A stretch of 64,000 bases of DNA from Peribacillus sp044761985 (GTDB lineage: Bacteria > Bacillota > Bacilli > Bacillales > DSM-1321): NCBI RefSeq assembly GCF_044761985.1, contig NZ_JBIWDK010000001.1, positions 558,001-622,000 on the forward strand. The letters are read 5' to 3'. Made by a program: the position numbers and the translations under genes. Positions 18,253 to 27,089 of the stretch are shown here, piece by piece (the first letter of the stretch is position 1; every line of letters begins with the position of its first letter). The notes beneath the pieces are model-generated. The model saw nothing but the letters and a program-made list of their open reading frames with translations. It ran no database searches and was not told the DNA's origin.

Positions 18253-18330
18253 ATAAGGGGCCATGCTTATAATTCTGAGTATCTCAATGTTAATTAGAAT
18301 GGACGCTCTTCAAAAGGAGTTGAATGGGAT

Positions 18331-19530
18331 TTGAAAAGACTAGCCTTAGGTTTAATTATAATCACTTCTTTGTTAGCTGCTTGTAGTAATGGAACGGATG
18401 TAACTACATCTCAAGGAGAAAAAGCAACAGGGGTCACGGATACTTCTATCAAAATTGGTGCTTGGCTCCCTCTTACAGGTGGTGTTGCTGCACATGGAAT
18501 ACTTCAGCAAACTGGGATGAACGCTTACTTCGAGATGATCAATGATAATGGTGGTGTAAATGGAAAGAAGATTGAGTGGATAGTGGAAGATAATGCTTTC
18601 GACCCACAGAAAACTGTGGCTGCCGCTCGTAAACTTGTGGAGCGGGATAAAGTTTTTGCAGTCGTGGGCTCCAACGGCACGGCACAGAGCGCGGCAACAT
18701 TTCCCTATTTGCTAGATCAGGCGAAAGTACCTTTCCTGCCGGGACAGGGTGGAGCGAACGATTGGTGGAATCCTGTTAAACCAAATCTTTTTGGGGTTCA
18801 GGTGGTATATGAAAACCAGGCACAAGCTTTAGGCCACTGGGCAGCTAAGGAAGGGGCGAAGAATATCATTGTCGTTCACAGTGACCCCGCAGCGTTTATT
18901 AATGTAGCTAAAGCTGTTGAGCCAGGAGTCAATACAATTTCCAAGGAAGCATCTGTTAATCTGCTCCCGGTAAAGTTTGGGACTTCTGACTACGCTCCGA
19001 TTGGACTCGAGATAGAAAACAAAAAGCCCGATGCTGTTGTCGCTATTTTAGCGGTAGAGGAACTCATTGCTTTTTCAAAGGCATTGAATCGTCAGAATCT
19101 AGATGTTCCTATTTACACCTACGCACCTAATGTATCAAATGATACGTTAGAACTTGGTGGCAAAGCAATTGAAGGACTAAGGGCGATGTCTTATACGGTG
19201 CCGCCAACCATCGACACTCCAGAGGTGGAAGAATATAGGGAAGCTTTGAAAAAGTACGAACCGTCTGCACATCCTGATTTTCAATCCCTTTATATGTGGG
19301 GAGTCGCTAAAGTCTTTGTAGAGGCAATAAACCAGGTAGATGGGCCTCTTACACGTGAATCTTTTGTTCAGTCACTAAAATCGATGGAGAATTTTGAAAA
19401 CGGTATTATTCCTCCAGTAACCTTCTCAGAAGGTGACCATATGGGTGTAAAGGAATTACAGCCAGTCATGGTGGAAAATGGAGAATGGAATACTGTAGGG
19501 GATTTCATTGATCCTGATAAGGAATGGTAA
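18331..19530 (+). CDS. ABC transporter substrate-binding lipoprotein (Liv-type) 1
   Basis: 399-residue periplasmic-binding-type receptor (Peripla_BP_6 family). A signal peptide ends in the lipobox LLAAC, with Cys at about residue 18, so the mature protein is tethered outside the membrane. IKIGAWLPLTGG starts the mature fold, followed by the typical AYFEMINDNGGVNGKKI. The start is TTG at 18331 with AAAGGAG ten bases upstream. It is a close paralogue of the next gene and precedes livH-livMG-livF. Receptors of this family bind branched amino acids but also aromatic and alicyclic acids; the catabolic context favours the latter. Confidence 0.88.
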   Translation: MKRLALGLIIITSLLAACSNGTDVTTSQGEKATGVTDTSIKIGAWLPLTGGVAAHGILQQTGMNAYFEMINDNGGVNGKKIEWIVEDNAFDPQKTVAAARKLVERDKVFAVVGSNGTAQSAATFPYLLDQAKVPFLPGQGGANDWWNPVKPNLFGVQVVYENQAQALGHWAAKEGAKNIIVVHSDPAAFINVAKAVEPGVNTISKEASVNLLPVKFGTSDYAPIGLEIENKKPDAVVAILAVEELIAFSKALNRQNLDVPIYTYAPNVSNDTLELGGKAIEGLRAMSYTVPPTIDTPEVEEYREALKKYEPSAHPDFQSLYMWGVAKVFVEAINQVDGPLTRESFVQSLKSMENFENGIIPPVTFSEGDHMGVKELQPVMVENGEWNTVGDFIDPDKEW

Positions 19531-19693
19531 AGGATAGTCCTTTGAAAATGGCAACAAAGTGATTTTGACCTTTAGCGATCAACCGAAAGATTCTGAACAG
19601 CCAGCCTCCAACCTTTTATCCGAAAATAACAGATATCTTTTGGGAGATAATTTCTGAATATTTACATTATTAAAAATAGTGGGGGTATGGCGA

Positions 19694-20875
19694 TTGAAAA
19701 AGGTGCTATTAGGGATTGCGATGCTGCTATTATTTATAGCTGGGTGTAGCGGTGGAAATGCGGAGAAGACGCTAGGTATAACAGAAGAATCCATCAAAAT
19801 TGGGGCATGGTTGCCGATGACAGGACCTGCAGCTGTTTATGGTAGTACCCAGCGCCAAGGGATTGAGGCTTATTTTGAAATGATCAATGAAGATGGAGGA
19901 GTAAACGGAAGGAAGATTGAATACATCACAGAAGATAGTGGCCGGGACCCACAGCAAACGGTTGCTGCTGCCCGGAAACTAATTGAACGAGACGAGGTCT
20001 TCGCTATTGTAGCTCCTTTTGGAACTGCACAAACAGAAGCAACTTTCTCATTCGTATTAGATGAAAAAAAGGTACCTTTGTTAAATGTCTATGGAGGACT
20101 AGAAAACTGGTATGATCCATCCCGTGAAAATCTTTATGGGGTGATGATTCCATACGAAGATCAAGCTCGTGCTCTTGGAAGATGGGCTGCTAAGGAAGGA
20201 GCTAAGAATATTCTTGTTATTCATAACGATCCGGCGGTATACGAAATAGTGGCTAATAATGTGGAACCAGGTGTAAAAACCGTCGAATCGAGTTTATCGG
20301 TAGATCTATTGCCGGTAAAATATGGTACGGCAGACTATGCTCCAATTGCCCTCGAAGTTATTAACCGGAAACCTGATGCTATTGTTATGATTCAACCGAT
20401 TGAGGAATTAATTGCGTTGGCAAAGGCGTTGGATAACCAAAATTTCGAAGTTCCATTATACACATATTCACCTAATGCTTCACTAGATACATTGGAGTTA
20501 GGAGGAGGAGCCGTAGAGGGACTTCATGCTATGTCTTGGACTGTGCCACCTACAACTAATTCACCTGCTGTTAAGGAGTATAGAGAGGTTCTGAAAAAGC
20601 ATGCTCCTGCTACAACACCTGATTTCCAATCTCTATTTACGTGGGCTGAGTCAAAAATCTTTGTTGAGGCTCTGAAAAAAATCGATGGAGCACCGACACG
20701 TGAAAAGTTAATTAGTGCTTTGGAATCTATTGAAAATTATGAGACAGATATTCTTCCTCCAGTATCCTTTTCATCTGACAATCATTTGGGTGTTAAAGAA
20801 ATTCAGCCTGTTAAGGTTGAAAATGGAGAATGGAAAACGGTAGGGGGCTTTATCGATCCGGCGACAGATTGGTAG
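19694..20875 (+). CDS. ABC transporter substrate-binding lipoprotein (Liv-type) 2
   Basis: 393 residues, aligned along its length with the preceding receptor (shared GAWLP.TG, AAARKL.ERD, NL.GV, LGRWAAKEGAKNI and PDFQSL), so a tandem duplication. The lipobox is FIAGC. A GTG at 19679 is in frame, but TTG 19694, eight bases after GGGGG, gives a proper signal peptide beginning MKKVLLG. Two receptors for one permease suggest two related ligands or affinities. Confidence 0.87.
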   Translation: MKKVLLGIAMLLLFIAGCSGGNAEKTLGITEESIKIGAWLPMTGPAAVYGSTQRQGIEAYFEMINEDGGVNGRKIEYITEDSGRDPQQTVAAARKLIERDEVFAIVAPFGTAQTEATFSFVLDEKKVPLLNVYGGLENWYDPSRENLYGVMIPYEDQARALGRWAAKEGAKNILVIHNDPAVYEIVANNVEPGVKTVESSLSVDLLPVKYGTADYAPIALEVINRKPDAIVMIQPIEELIALAKALDNQNFEVPLYTYSPNASLDTLELGGGAVEGLHAMSWTVPPTTNSPAVKEYREVLKKHAPATTPDFQSLFTWAESKIFVEALKKIDGAPTREKLISALESIENYETDILPPVSFSSDNHLGVKEIQPVKVENGEWKTVGGFIDPATDW

Positions 20876-20904
20876 ATAAACTAGAAAAGGGGTGAAGAAA
20901 TACG

Positions 20905-21774
20905 ATGCATGATTTACTCTCCGTAATTTTTTCAGGACTGGTAAGTGGATCTCTTTACGCACTACTTGGCCTTTCGATAGTTATCATTTTTAGGGCAACA
21001 GATGTTGTAAACTTTGCAATTGGAGATATAGCAACTATTGGAGTTTACGTTGCTTTATCCGTGATGGCATTGGGAGTTCCTGTAATATTGGCACTGCCTG
21101 TTACGTTCATTGTAGCTGGCATGATTGGAATCGGGGTAGAACGATTTATCATACGCCCGCTCGGGCCCGGCAGCATGTTTTCAGCATTGGTCATAACAAT
21201 GGGGTTTGGGTTAGTACTTCAGGCGTTAATTGGGACTGTTTGGGGGTTTACCCCCCGGGCAATCCCTCCAATTATAGATGGTAGCTTTACGTTTTTAGGA
21301 GTGGCAATTACTTATCAAAAACTATTGGCTACTGGTCTAGCAATAGTTGCTATGTTGCTCGTTGCAACCTTATTTAACTGGACGCGTATAGGATTAGCAA
21401 TGAGGGCTTCTGCTGAAGATCACTTTGCTGCCAAAATGGTAGGCATAAAAAGCAGTCGAGTAGCAAGTCTTGCATGGTTTTTAGGATGTGGCTTAGCTGG
21501 GTTAACAGCTTTCATTATGGCCGCTGAGACTTCCGTTAGTGTTACCTTGATGGCAATGGTTCTTTTCCGGGCCTTTGCAGGAGTTTTCTTGGGTGGCCTG
21601 AACAATATGATGGGTGCAGCAGCTGGCGGTATGATGATTGGGATTATGGATAATTTAGCTGGAAGTTATGTTTCAGCAAGTTTTCGGGACACGATGGTAT
21701 TTGCCGTAATCGTCGCCATTCTATTTATTCGACCGAGCGGTATACTGGGGGCTAAGGGGGGAGCTAGGGTATGA
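20905..21774 (+). CDS. Liv-type ABC permease subunit (LivH-like)
   Basis: 289-residue inner-membrane subunit with about eight hydrophobic helices. Begins LLSVIFSGLVSGSLYALLGL and has NFAIGDIATIGVY, hallmarks of LivH; the cytoplasmic loop AMRASAEDHFAAKMVGI contacts the ATPase. The stop overlaps the next start by four bases (ATGA), so translation is coupled. Part of the importer with the two receptors upstream. Confidence 0.9.
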   Translation: MHDLLSVIFSGLVSGSLYALLGLSIVIIFRATDVVNFAIGDIATIGVYVALSVMALGVPVILALPVTFIVAGMIGIGVERFIIRPLGPGSMFSALVITMGFGLVLQALIGTVWGFTPRAIPPIIDGSFTFLGVAITYQKLLATGLAIVAMLLVATLFNWTRIGLAMRASAEDHFAAKMVGIKSSRVASLAWFLGCGLAGLTAFIMAAETSVSVTLMAMVLFRAFAGVFLGGLNNMMGAAAGGMMIGIMDNLAGSYVSASFRDTMVFAVIVAILFIRPSGILGAKGGARV

Positions 21775-23633
21775 ACAGCCATAACATCTCCGCTCTAGGG
21801 CAAAATAGAAAACAAAAAAACACTCAGCTTAGTTTGATTGTTATTGTGGGGATAGCTTTAATAGTTATTCTTGGGCCAGCGGGTCTAGTGGGTTCTTATG
21901 TTAGCTACGTGATCAACCTTACACTCATATATGCAATTGGGACTATTTCAATCAGTATGTTGGCGAATTACTCTGGGATTTGGTCCATTGGACATACGGC
22001 ATTCTTAGCCATCGGTGCTTACCTAGCAGCGAATTTGAGTGTTCGTGGTTTCTCAGTTGAACTAATTATTCTGATTAGTTTTGTGATTACGCTAATAATA
22101 GGGTTGATAATTGGTCTCAGCGCGGGACGATTTTCCATCCTTTACATGGCCATTTTAACTTTGGCACTTGGGTTGGTATCAAATGAGGTAATCGGACGAT
22201 GGCACTCAGTAACCGGTGGGGATCAGGGTATCACGGTTGGTCCTGCTCGCTTGTTATTTTCTGAGGATCCAATTAGTGCTAATAATTACGTAGTGTTAAC
22301 AACCGTATTGTTCACCTTGGTTTTCCTGCTAGTTACCATTATTACTAAAGGAACACTTGGACGCCGTTGGTTAGCTGTAAAAAGTCAGCGAATGGCATCC
22401 ATGTCGATTGGATTAAAACCTTCTCTTGAAAACGCGTTAGCTTTTGGGTTAAGTGGTGCCATTACTTCTATAGCTGGAGTGTCTCTTGCTTACTCCACAA
22501 TGTATATCAGTCCCGAAGCCTTTACAATAGCAATTGCTACAAACCTTATGCTCTGTACAGTAGTTGGAGGGGTGGGAAGTATTGGCGGTGCTATGTTAGG
22601 TGCAATGTTTCTGGTACTAGTACCTGAAGTAGCTCGAGAGGTGCAGGGAATTTCTGGGTATGTATTTGGTTTTGCAACCATTCTTGTATTGTTATTTTTG
22701 CCGGAAGGAATTGTACCAGGTATTTTAAAACGCCTAAAAAAGAGAAGTAAGACGATTCTGAAAAAAGAAGAACTTGTTGCTGCTACTTCGGAAAATGCAC
22801 TAATAGAATTTCATGAAAGCGAACATCTTCATTCATTAGTGGAAGGATTCTTAAACCCAGCAACATCCAATTTGACGGTTTCAGATCTTAGCGTATCTTT
22901 TGGAGGTGTTCGTGCTCTAAATCATGTTAGTCTCGATGTTCCAGCTGGGAGTGTAGTAGGTCTGATTGGCCCAAATGGTGCAGGGAAAACTACTCTGTTA
23001 AATGTTTTGAGTGGGTATGTTAAACCTTCAAGTTTTGAAGGCCTGCGCTTTGGAAAAATCAATTTAGCACAGTTAGCGCCTTACCAGCGAGTACAGCATG
23101 GATTTGGCCGTACCTTTCAACATGCTGAACTATTTACAGAACTCACTATCGAAGAAAATATTATTCTAGCAGCCCAACAAAGCTATAAAGTACTAAATGG
23201 CAAAGGAAATAATAAAGAACCACTTAAGATTGCTGAAAAGTTAATTGATCAGCTTCGATTACGGCCATATGCAAATTCCTATCCAGCGGAGGTACCTTTT
23301 GGTGTCCAAAAGGTTACCGATATTGTTCGAGCTTTGGCTACTGGTGCACAAATCATTGTGATGGATGAACCATTTTCAGGACTAGATGCAGATGAACGCA
23401 AGGAGGTACGGTTAATCCTACAAGTAATGAAACAAGCTGGAGTCTCGATTTTAATTATTGACCATGTGGTACAGGAGGTACTGAGTATTGCCGATCAGAT
23501 GGTGGTACTGGACTTTGGAAGTGTACTTGCAACAGGAACCCCTGATGAAATTAAAAACAATCCAAAAGTGCTGGAAGCTTATCTTGGTTCTGTACTACAA
23601 GATGGTAAGGAGGACTTAACCGATGATCACTAA
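21771..23633 (+). CDS. Fused LivM-LivG: ABC permease plus ATPase
   Basis: 620 residues joining two normally separate subunits. Residues about 20-325 are a LivM-like permease (YSGIWSIGHTAFLAIGAYLA, then GGVGSIGGAMLGAM). After a charged linker, residues about 365-610 are an ATPase with Walker A GPNGAGKTT (near 400), a LivG-type relaxed signature VPFGVQK (near 507) and Walker B IIVMDEP followed by the H-loop LIIDHV. The reading frame is continuous with no sign of sequencing error, and such fusions occur in some other Liv-type transporters. The linker has no recognised domain. Confidence 0.88.
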   Translation: MNSHNISALGQNRKQKNTQLSLIVIVGIALIVILGPAGLVGSYVSYVINLTLIYAIGTISISMLANYSGIWSIGHTAFLAIGAYLAANLSVRGFSVELIILISFVITLIIGLIIGLSAGRFSILYMAILTLALGLVSNEVIGRWHSVTGGDQGITVGPARLLFSEDPISANNYVVLTTVLFTLVFLLVTIITKGTLGRRWLAVKSQRMASMSIGLKPSLENALAFGLSGAITSIAGVSLAYSTMYISPEAFTIAIATNLMLCTVVGGVGSIGGAMLGAMFLVLVPEVAREVQGISGYVFGFATILVLLFLPEGIVPGILKRLKKRSKTILKKEELVAATSENALIEFHESEHLHSLVEGFLNPATSNLTVSDLSVSFGGVRALNHVSLDVPAGSVVGLIGPNGAGKTTLLNVLSGYVKPSSFEGLRFGKINLAQLAPYQRVQHGFGRTFQHAELFTELTIEENIILAAQQSYKVLNGKGNNKEPLKIAEKLIDQLRLRPYANSYPAEVPFGVQKVTDIVRALATGAQIIVMDEPFSGLDADERKEVRLILQVMKQAGVSILIIDHVVQEVLSIADQMVVLDFGSVLATGTPDEIKNNPKVLEAYLGSVLQDGKEDLTDDH

Positions 23634-24354
23634 TATAGTAGCAAAGGAATTGTGCCTTGAAAATGTAACACACCGGTATGACGGAGTACTTGCTCTTCAA
23701 GATATTTCCCTAGAAATTGAAAGGGGTAGTTTTACAGCTATCCTAGGGCCAAATGGTGCAGGTAAATCTACACTTGCTCTCATCTTAGGTGGAATGCTTC
23801 GCCCAACGTCTGGTTCGGTCACTGTGAAACAACATAAGGGTAAACAATCAGGTGATGGATTCATCGGACTTGGAGTTGTTCTGGTTCCTGAAGGACGCCG
23901 ATTATTTAATTCGATGACAGTGAAAGAAAACTTGCTTATTGGAGCCTATGGCTCCGGTCAATCCAAAGTCGAGATGATGAGAAGCTATGAGGATATACTA
24001 GAGTTTCTGCCAGAACTGAAACGCCATCTAAATAAACCTACTGGACTTTTAAGTGGTGGCGAGCAACAGATGGTTGCGGTTGCCCGGGCAATCATGGCCC
24101 GACCCGATACCATTATTTTGGATGAGCCATCTTTGGGATTGGCACCTAAAATGATTGAGAGAATATATGAAATTATCTCTGAGCTAAATAAACGGGCATT
24201 GACGGTAATCGTCATTGAGCAGATGGCTACCTATGCACTGCGGAATGCAAAAAACATGGTTGTACTTGAAGGTGGAAGTATTCGATATCATGGTTCTGTC
24301 ACTATGACAGCTGCAAGTGAGGTCTTACAAGAGGGATACTTTGGAACAAAGTAA
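23623..24354 (+). CDS. Liv-type ABC ATPase (LivF-like)
   Basis: 243 residues. Walker A GPNGAGKST near residue 42, signature LLSGGEQQM near 142, Walker B TIILDEPSLGLAP, and the LivF-typical VPEGRRLFNSMTVKENL. The start overlaps the end of the LivM-LivG gene by 11 bases, so the stoichiometry is likely kept by coupling. With the fusion protein it forms an asymmetric nucleotide-binding pair. Confidence 0.9.
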   Translation: MITNIVAKELCLENVTHRYDGVLALQDISLEIERGSFTAILGPNGAGKSTLALILGGMLRPTSGSVTVKQHKGKQSGDGFIGLGVVLVPEGRRLFNSMTVKENLLIGAYGSGQSKVEMMRSYEDILEFLPELKRHLNKPTGLLSGGEQQMVAVARAIMARPDTIILDEPSLGLAPKMIERIYEIISELNKRALTVIVIEQMATYALRNAKNMVVLEGGSIRYHGSVTMTAASEVLQEGYFGTK

Positions 24355-24374
24355 CATCAAATGGGGGTGGGAGT

Positions 24375-25094
24375 GTGACAAAAATTGCTATTGTTACCGG
24401 TGCTGCCCGGGGAATGGGGAACGGGATAGCTATCCGGCTAATAGAAGAGGGGTACACTGTAGTTGCCGCAGATGTGGATAAAGTAGGCTTGGATCTTCTT
24501 GATGAGAAGGTCACAAGGAATGCTTTAATTAAAAAAGTAGGGGATATCGGAGATCCTCAATTTATTAAACAAATGGTAAGTGAGTTAGATTCATCTCAAA
24601 TCGAACTACTAGTGAATAATGCTGGTGTCCGCTGGCCAACTACCGTTTTAGATGCTACCGATGAGGAATGGGAAACCACGATGAGGGTGAACCTAACGGC
24701 TCCATTTTATCTCACTAGGGAAGTCGGAAATGCATGGAAAGCTGCTGGTCGCGGGGGTTTAATTATTAATATTGCTTCTATTGCGGGTTTAATGGGCTTA
24801 AATAATCGAGCAAGTTATTGTGCTTCAAAAGGGGGGCTTATTGCTTTAACAAAAGCGGCAGCAATGGATCTTGCGCCAGCAGGGATCAGAGTGATTGCGA
24901 TTTGTCCAGGTTTTGTTAACACTTCCATGACTGTTGAGAATGCTCAAGATTATGTAAGGGACTACGTTCCAATTGGGAAAAGTGGCAAGCCTAATGACAT
25001 TGCCCAGGCAGTCGTGGATTTAATGCGTTGGGAAATCGCAACAGGAACCATCATTCCGTTAGATGGGGGATTAACTGCTGGGTTCCGCTGGTAA
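24375..25094 (+). CDS. SDR-family oxidoreductase
   Basis: 239-residue classical SDR starting at GTG 24375 after GGGGGTGGG. TGAARGMG cofactor motif, VAADVDK ending beta-2 (Asp, NAD preference), NNAGVRWPT, NIASIAG and catalytic YCASK. The C terminus is IATGTIIPLDGG. It is 20 bases after the importer ATPase gene and belongs to the same operon. Confidence 0.84.
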   Translation: MTKIAIVTGAARGMGNGIAIRLIEEGYTVVAADVDKVGLDLLDEKVTRNALIKKVGDIGDPQFIKQMVSELDSSQIELLVNNAGVRWPTTVLDATDEEWETTMRVNLTAPFYLTREVGNAWKAAGRGGLIINIASIAGLMGLNNRASYCASKGGLIALTKAAAMDLAPAGIRVIAICPGFVNTSMTVENAQDYVRDYVPIGKSGKPNDIAQAVVDLMRWEIATGTIIPLDGGLTAGFRW

Positions 25095-25121
25095 TGCGCT
25101 AGAAACAGAGGAAAGGGGTTA

Positions 25122-26486
25122 GTGAATTTGACAGATGAACAAATGTTTCTTGAATATGATCTGATTGTCATCGGAGCAGGCATGGCAGGACTTTCTGCAG
25201 CCGGCCGTGCGGCAGATGCAGGCGCAAAAGTATTAGTGGTAGAAAAAGCGTCAGAGATTGGTGGTTCTGGACAACATGCAGGATTCCTTTGGACAGTTCC
25301 TGATGAACGGGTACTTAGAGGATGGGATGATGGAGACCCACATTTGGCTCGTGTTGTGTTGGAAAATTTTCCAGAAGGAACAGAATGGATGCGCAGCCGC
25401 GGAATGTTTCAGTCGGGACCGACACCTGTTCTTCATGGACTCGGTTATGCGTTGAATGTAACTGGGCATCTTCAGGATTGTACAAAAATGATTCGGAAGG
25501 CGGGTGGTCAAATTATCTTAGGTGCATTTGTTGAAGAGCTAATTTTAAGTCCTGAAGGGAGGGTAGAGGGAGCACGGATTCTCGATGATAACGAATTAAT
25601 TGAGGTAAAAGCAGAATGGACTCTAATAGCTACAGGTGGTTTTCAGGCAAATCCTGCTCTCAGGGCAGAAAAAATCCACCCAAACGCGGCAGGTATTGCC
25701 CTGAGGTCTAATCCAAACAGTACTGGTGATGGAATCCGCTTAGGACTTCAGGCAGGATCAACATGGGCTGGTGAGAACCCAGGTTTTTATGGACATTTGA
25801 TAAGTTCACCAGCCTGTCTTAATAACCCATCACTATTTACCCGACTCTCCCAATATCATAGTGACTATTCGCTCCTATTTAATGAGGAAGGAGTCCGGTT
25901 TACCGACGAGAGTCAAGGGGATTTCCGCAGTTCAAATGAGTTGGTGTTTCAGCCAAATGCACGTGGATTGCTTGTCTGGGACGAACATATCCAACAGGAA
26001 CATGTCTTAAAGTCATTTGTCCATGGCGTTGAAGCGGAGGATAGGTTGCAGGTGGCTCTTCAACATGGGGCACTTGGGATAAAGGTAAAGGAGATTACAG
26101 AATTAAGTGACATTGCTGCCCAATGGGGATTTGATGGGAAGACAGTTGTGCAAAGCATCAAAGAATACAATGAAAGAGTTGTTTCATCCCCTGAAAAAAT
26201 CAACCCTTCACGTGCTTATGATCTTCGGCCGTTGGACAAGGCACCCTATTATGCACTTGTTGTGGAACCAGCCATTACATTTACTCATGCTGGTCTTCGA
26301 ATTGACGATCAGGCTAGAGCACTGAATTCAGAAGGGAAGCCGATTCCAGGACTTCTCGTTGCTGGAGCGGATACTGGAAATGTTTATAAACGTGGGTATG
26401 GCGGTGGGTTGGCAATGGCCCTCGGATTTGCCTTGCAAGCTGTAAAGACAGCAGGATGGATTGTACCAAAAGTAAGTAATGTGTAA
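25122..26486 (+). CDS. FAD-dependent oxidoreductase, fumarate reductase / KstD-like
   Basis: 454-residue flavoprotein. The N-terminal dinucleotide motif LIVIGAGMAGLSAAG and EKASEIGGSGQHAG match the FAD-binding-2 family (succinate dehydrogenase/fumarate reductase flavoprotein, 3-ketosteroid delta-1-dehydrogenase, urocanate reductase). C-terminal PGLLVAGADTGN and GGGLAMALGFALQ close the FAD site. It probably introduces or reduces a C=C bond next to a carbonyl. GTG 25122 is used; TTG 25128 is an alternative. It follows the SDR by 27 bases. Reaction direction and substrate are not shown. Confidence 0.82.
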   Translation: MNLTDEQMFLEYDLIVIGAGMAGLSAAGRAADAGAKVLVVEKASEIGGSGQHAGFLWTVPDERVLRGWDDGDPHLARVVLENFPEGTEWMRSRGMFQSGPTPVLHGLGYALNVTGHLQDCTKMIRKAGGQIILGAFVEELILSPEGRVEGARILDDNELIEVKAEWTLIATGGFQANPALRAEKIHPNAAGIALRSNPNSTGDGIRLGLQAGSTWAGENPGFYGHLISSPACLNNPSLFTRLSQYHSDYSLLFNEEGVRFTDESQGDFRSSNELVFQPNARGLLVWDEHIQQEHVLKSFVHGVEAEDRLQVALQHGALGIKVKEITELSDIAAQWGFDGKTVVQSIKEYNERVVSSPEKINPSRAYDLRPLDKAPYYALVVEPAITFTHAGLRIDDQARALNSEGKPIPGLLVAGADTGNVYKRGYGGGLAMALGFALQAVKTAGWIVPKVSNV

Positions 26487-26562
26487 AAGAAATTCATAAG
26501 CTTTTAATAGACTTCTATAGTTGTATAGTTAGTAAAAAAATTTATATAGAGGAGAGTGCAAT

Positions 26563-27072
26563 ATGTATAAGTTTATTGAATATCAAAAGGAAAATAACGT
26601 GGCGACACTTTGGTTGAATCGTCCAGAGAAAAAGAATTGCATCAACTGGGAGATGTTGAACGAAATGGCGGATGCCATCGGGGAGGCAGAAAATGATGAT
26701 GAGGTATTAGCTCTAGTCGTACGAGGACGCGGGGGCACATTCTGTGCAGGGGCAGATTTAGATATGTTGGATGCTGACNNNNNNNNNNNNNNNNNNNNNN
26801 NNNNNNNNNNNNNNNNNNNNNNNNNNNNNNNNNNNNNNNNNNNNNNNNNNNNNNNNNNNNNNNNNNNNNNNNNNNTAGGTGATTTAACTGACAAAAGCCC
26901 ATTCGTTATGTGGATTACGAAAATGTCAGCAAACCGCGGTTTAGATGCGGATACCGATACATTGATGGTGCTAGAACATCTTGCTTGTAATGTTGTGCAT
27001 CAAAGTGAGGATGCAAAAGAAGGAGTTCAAGCGTTCCTGAACAAAAAGAAACCGGTGTGGACTGGATTGTAA
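26563..27072 (+). CDS. Enoyl-CoA hydratase/isomerase, interrupted by an assembly gap
   Basis: Crotonase family. The first 72 residues hold LNRPEKKNCINWEM and the oxyanion-hole stretch GGTFCAGADLDML. After 97 Ns comes a typical crotonase tail ending EGVQAFLNKKKPVW. Crotonases have about 255-260 residues, but only about 169 fit here, so roughly 120 residues should lie in the gap and its true size is probably near 360 bases. The stretch with active-site Glu residues is hidden, so hydratase and isomerase cannot be told apart. Whether the gene is intact is unknown. Confidence 0.75.
   Translation: MYKFIEYQKENNVATLWLNRPEKKNCINWEMLNEMADAIGEAENDDEVLALVVRGRGGTFCAGADLDMLDADXXXXXXXXXXXXXXXXXXXXXXXXXXXXXXXXXGDLTDKSPFVMWITKMSANRGLDADTDTLMVLEHLACNVVHQSEDAKEGVQAFLNKKKPVWTGL
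26779..26875. other. Assembly gap (97 Ns)
   Basis: A run of 97 undetermined bases inside the crotonase gene. The coding frame before and after it happens to agree, but the encoded protein would be about 90 residues too short, so the length of the run is unlikely to be the true distance. Confidence 0.98.
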
Positions 27073-27089
27073 GAGTTAGGAGGAAAAAA

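Noticed and set aside
21771..23633. LivM-LivG fusion as an artefact of a missed stop
   Set aside because: The linker is an ordinary hydrophilic sequence in good frame, with no internal ribosome site and start that would make two separate genes.
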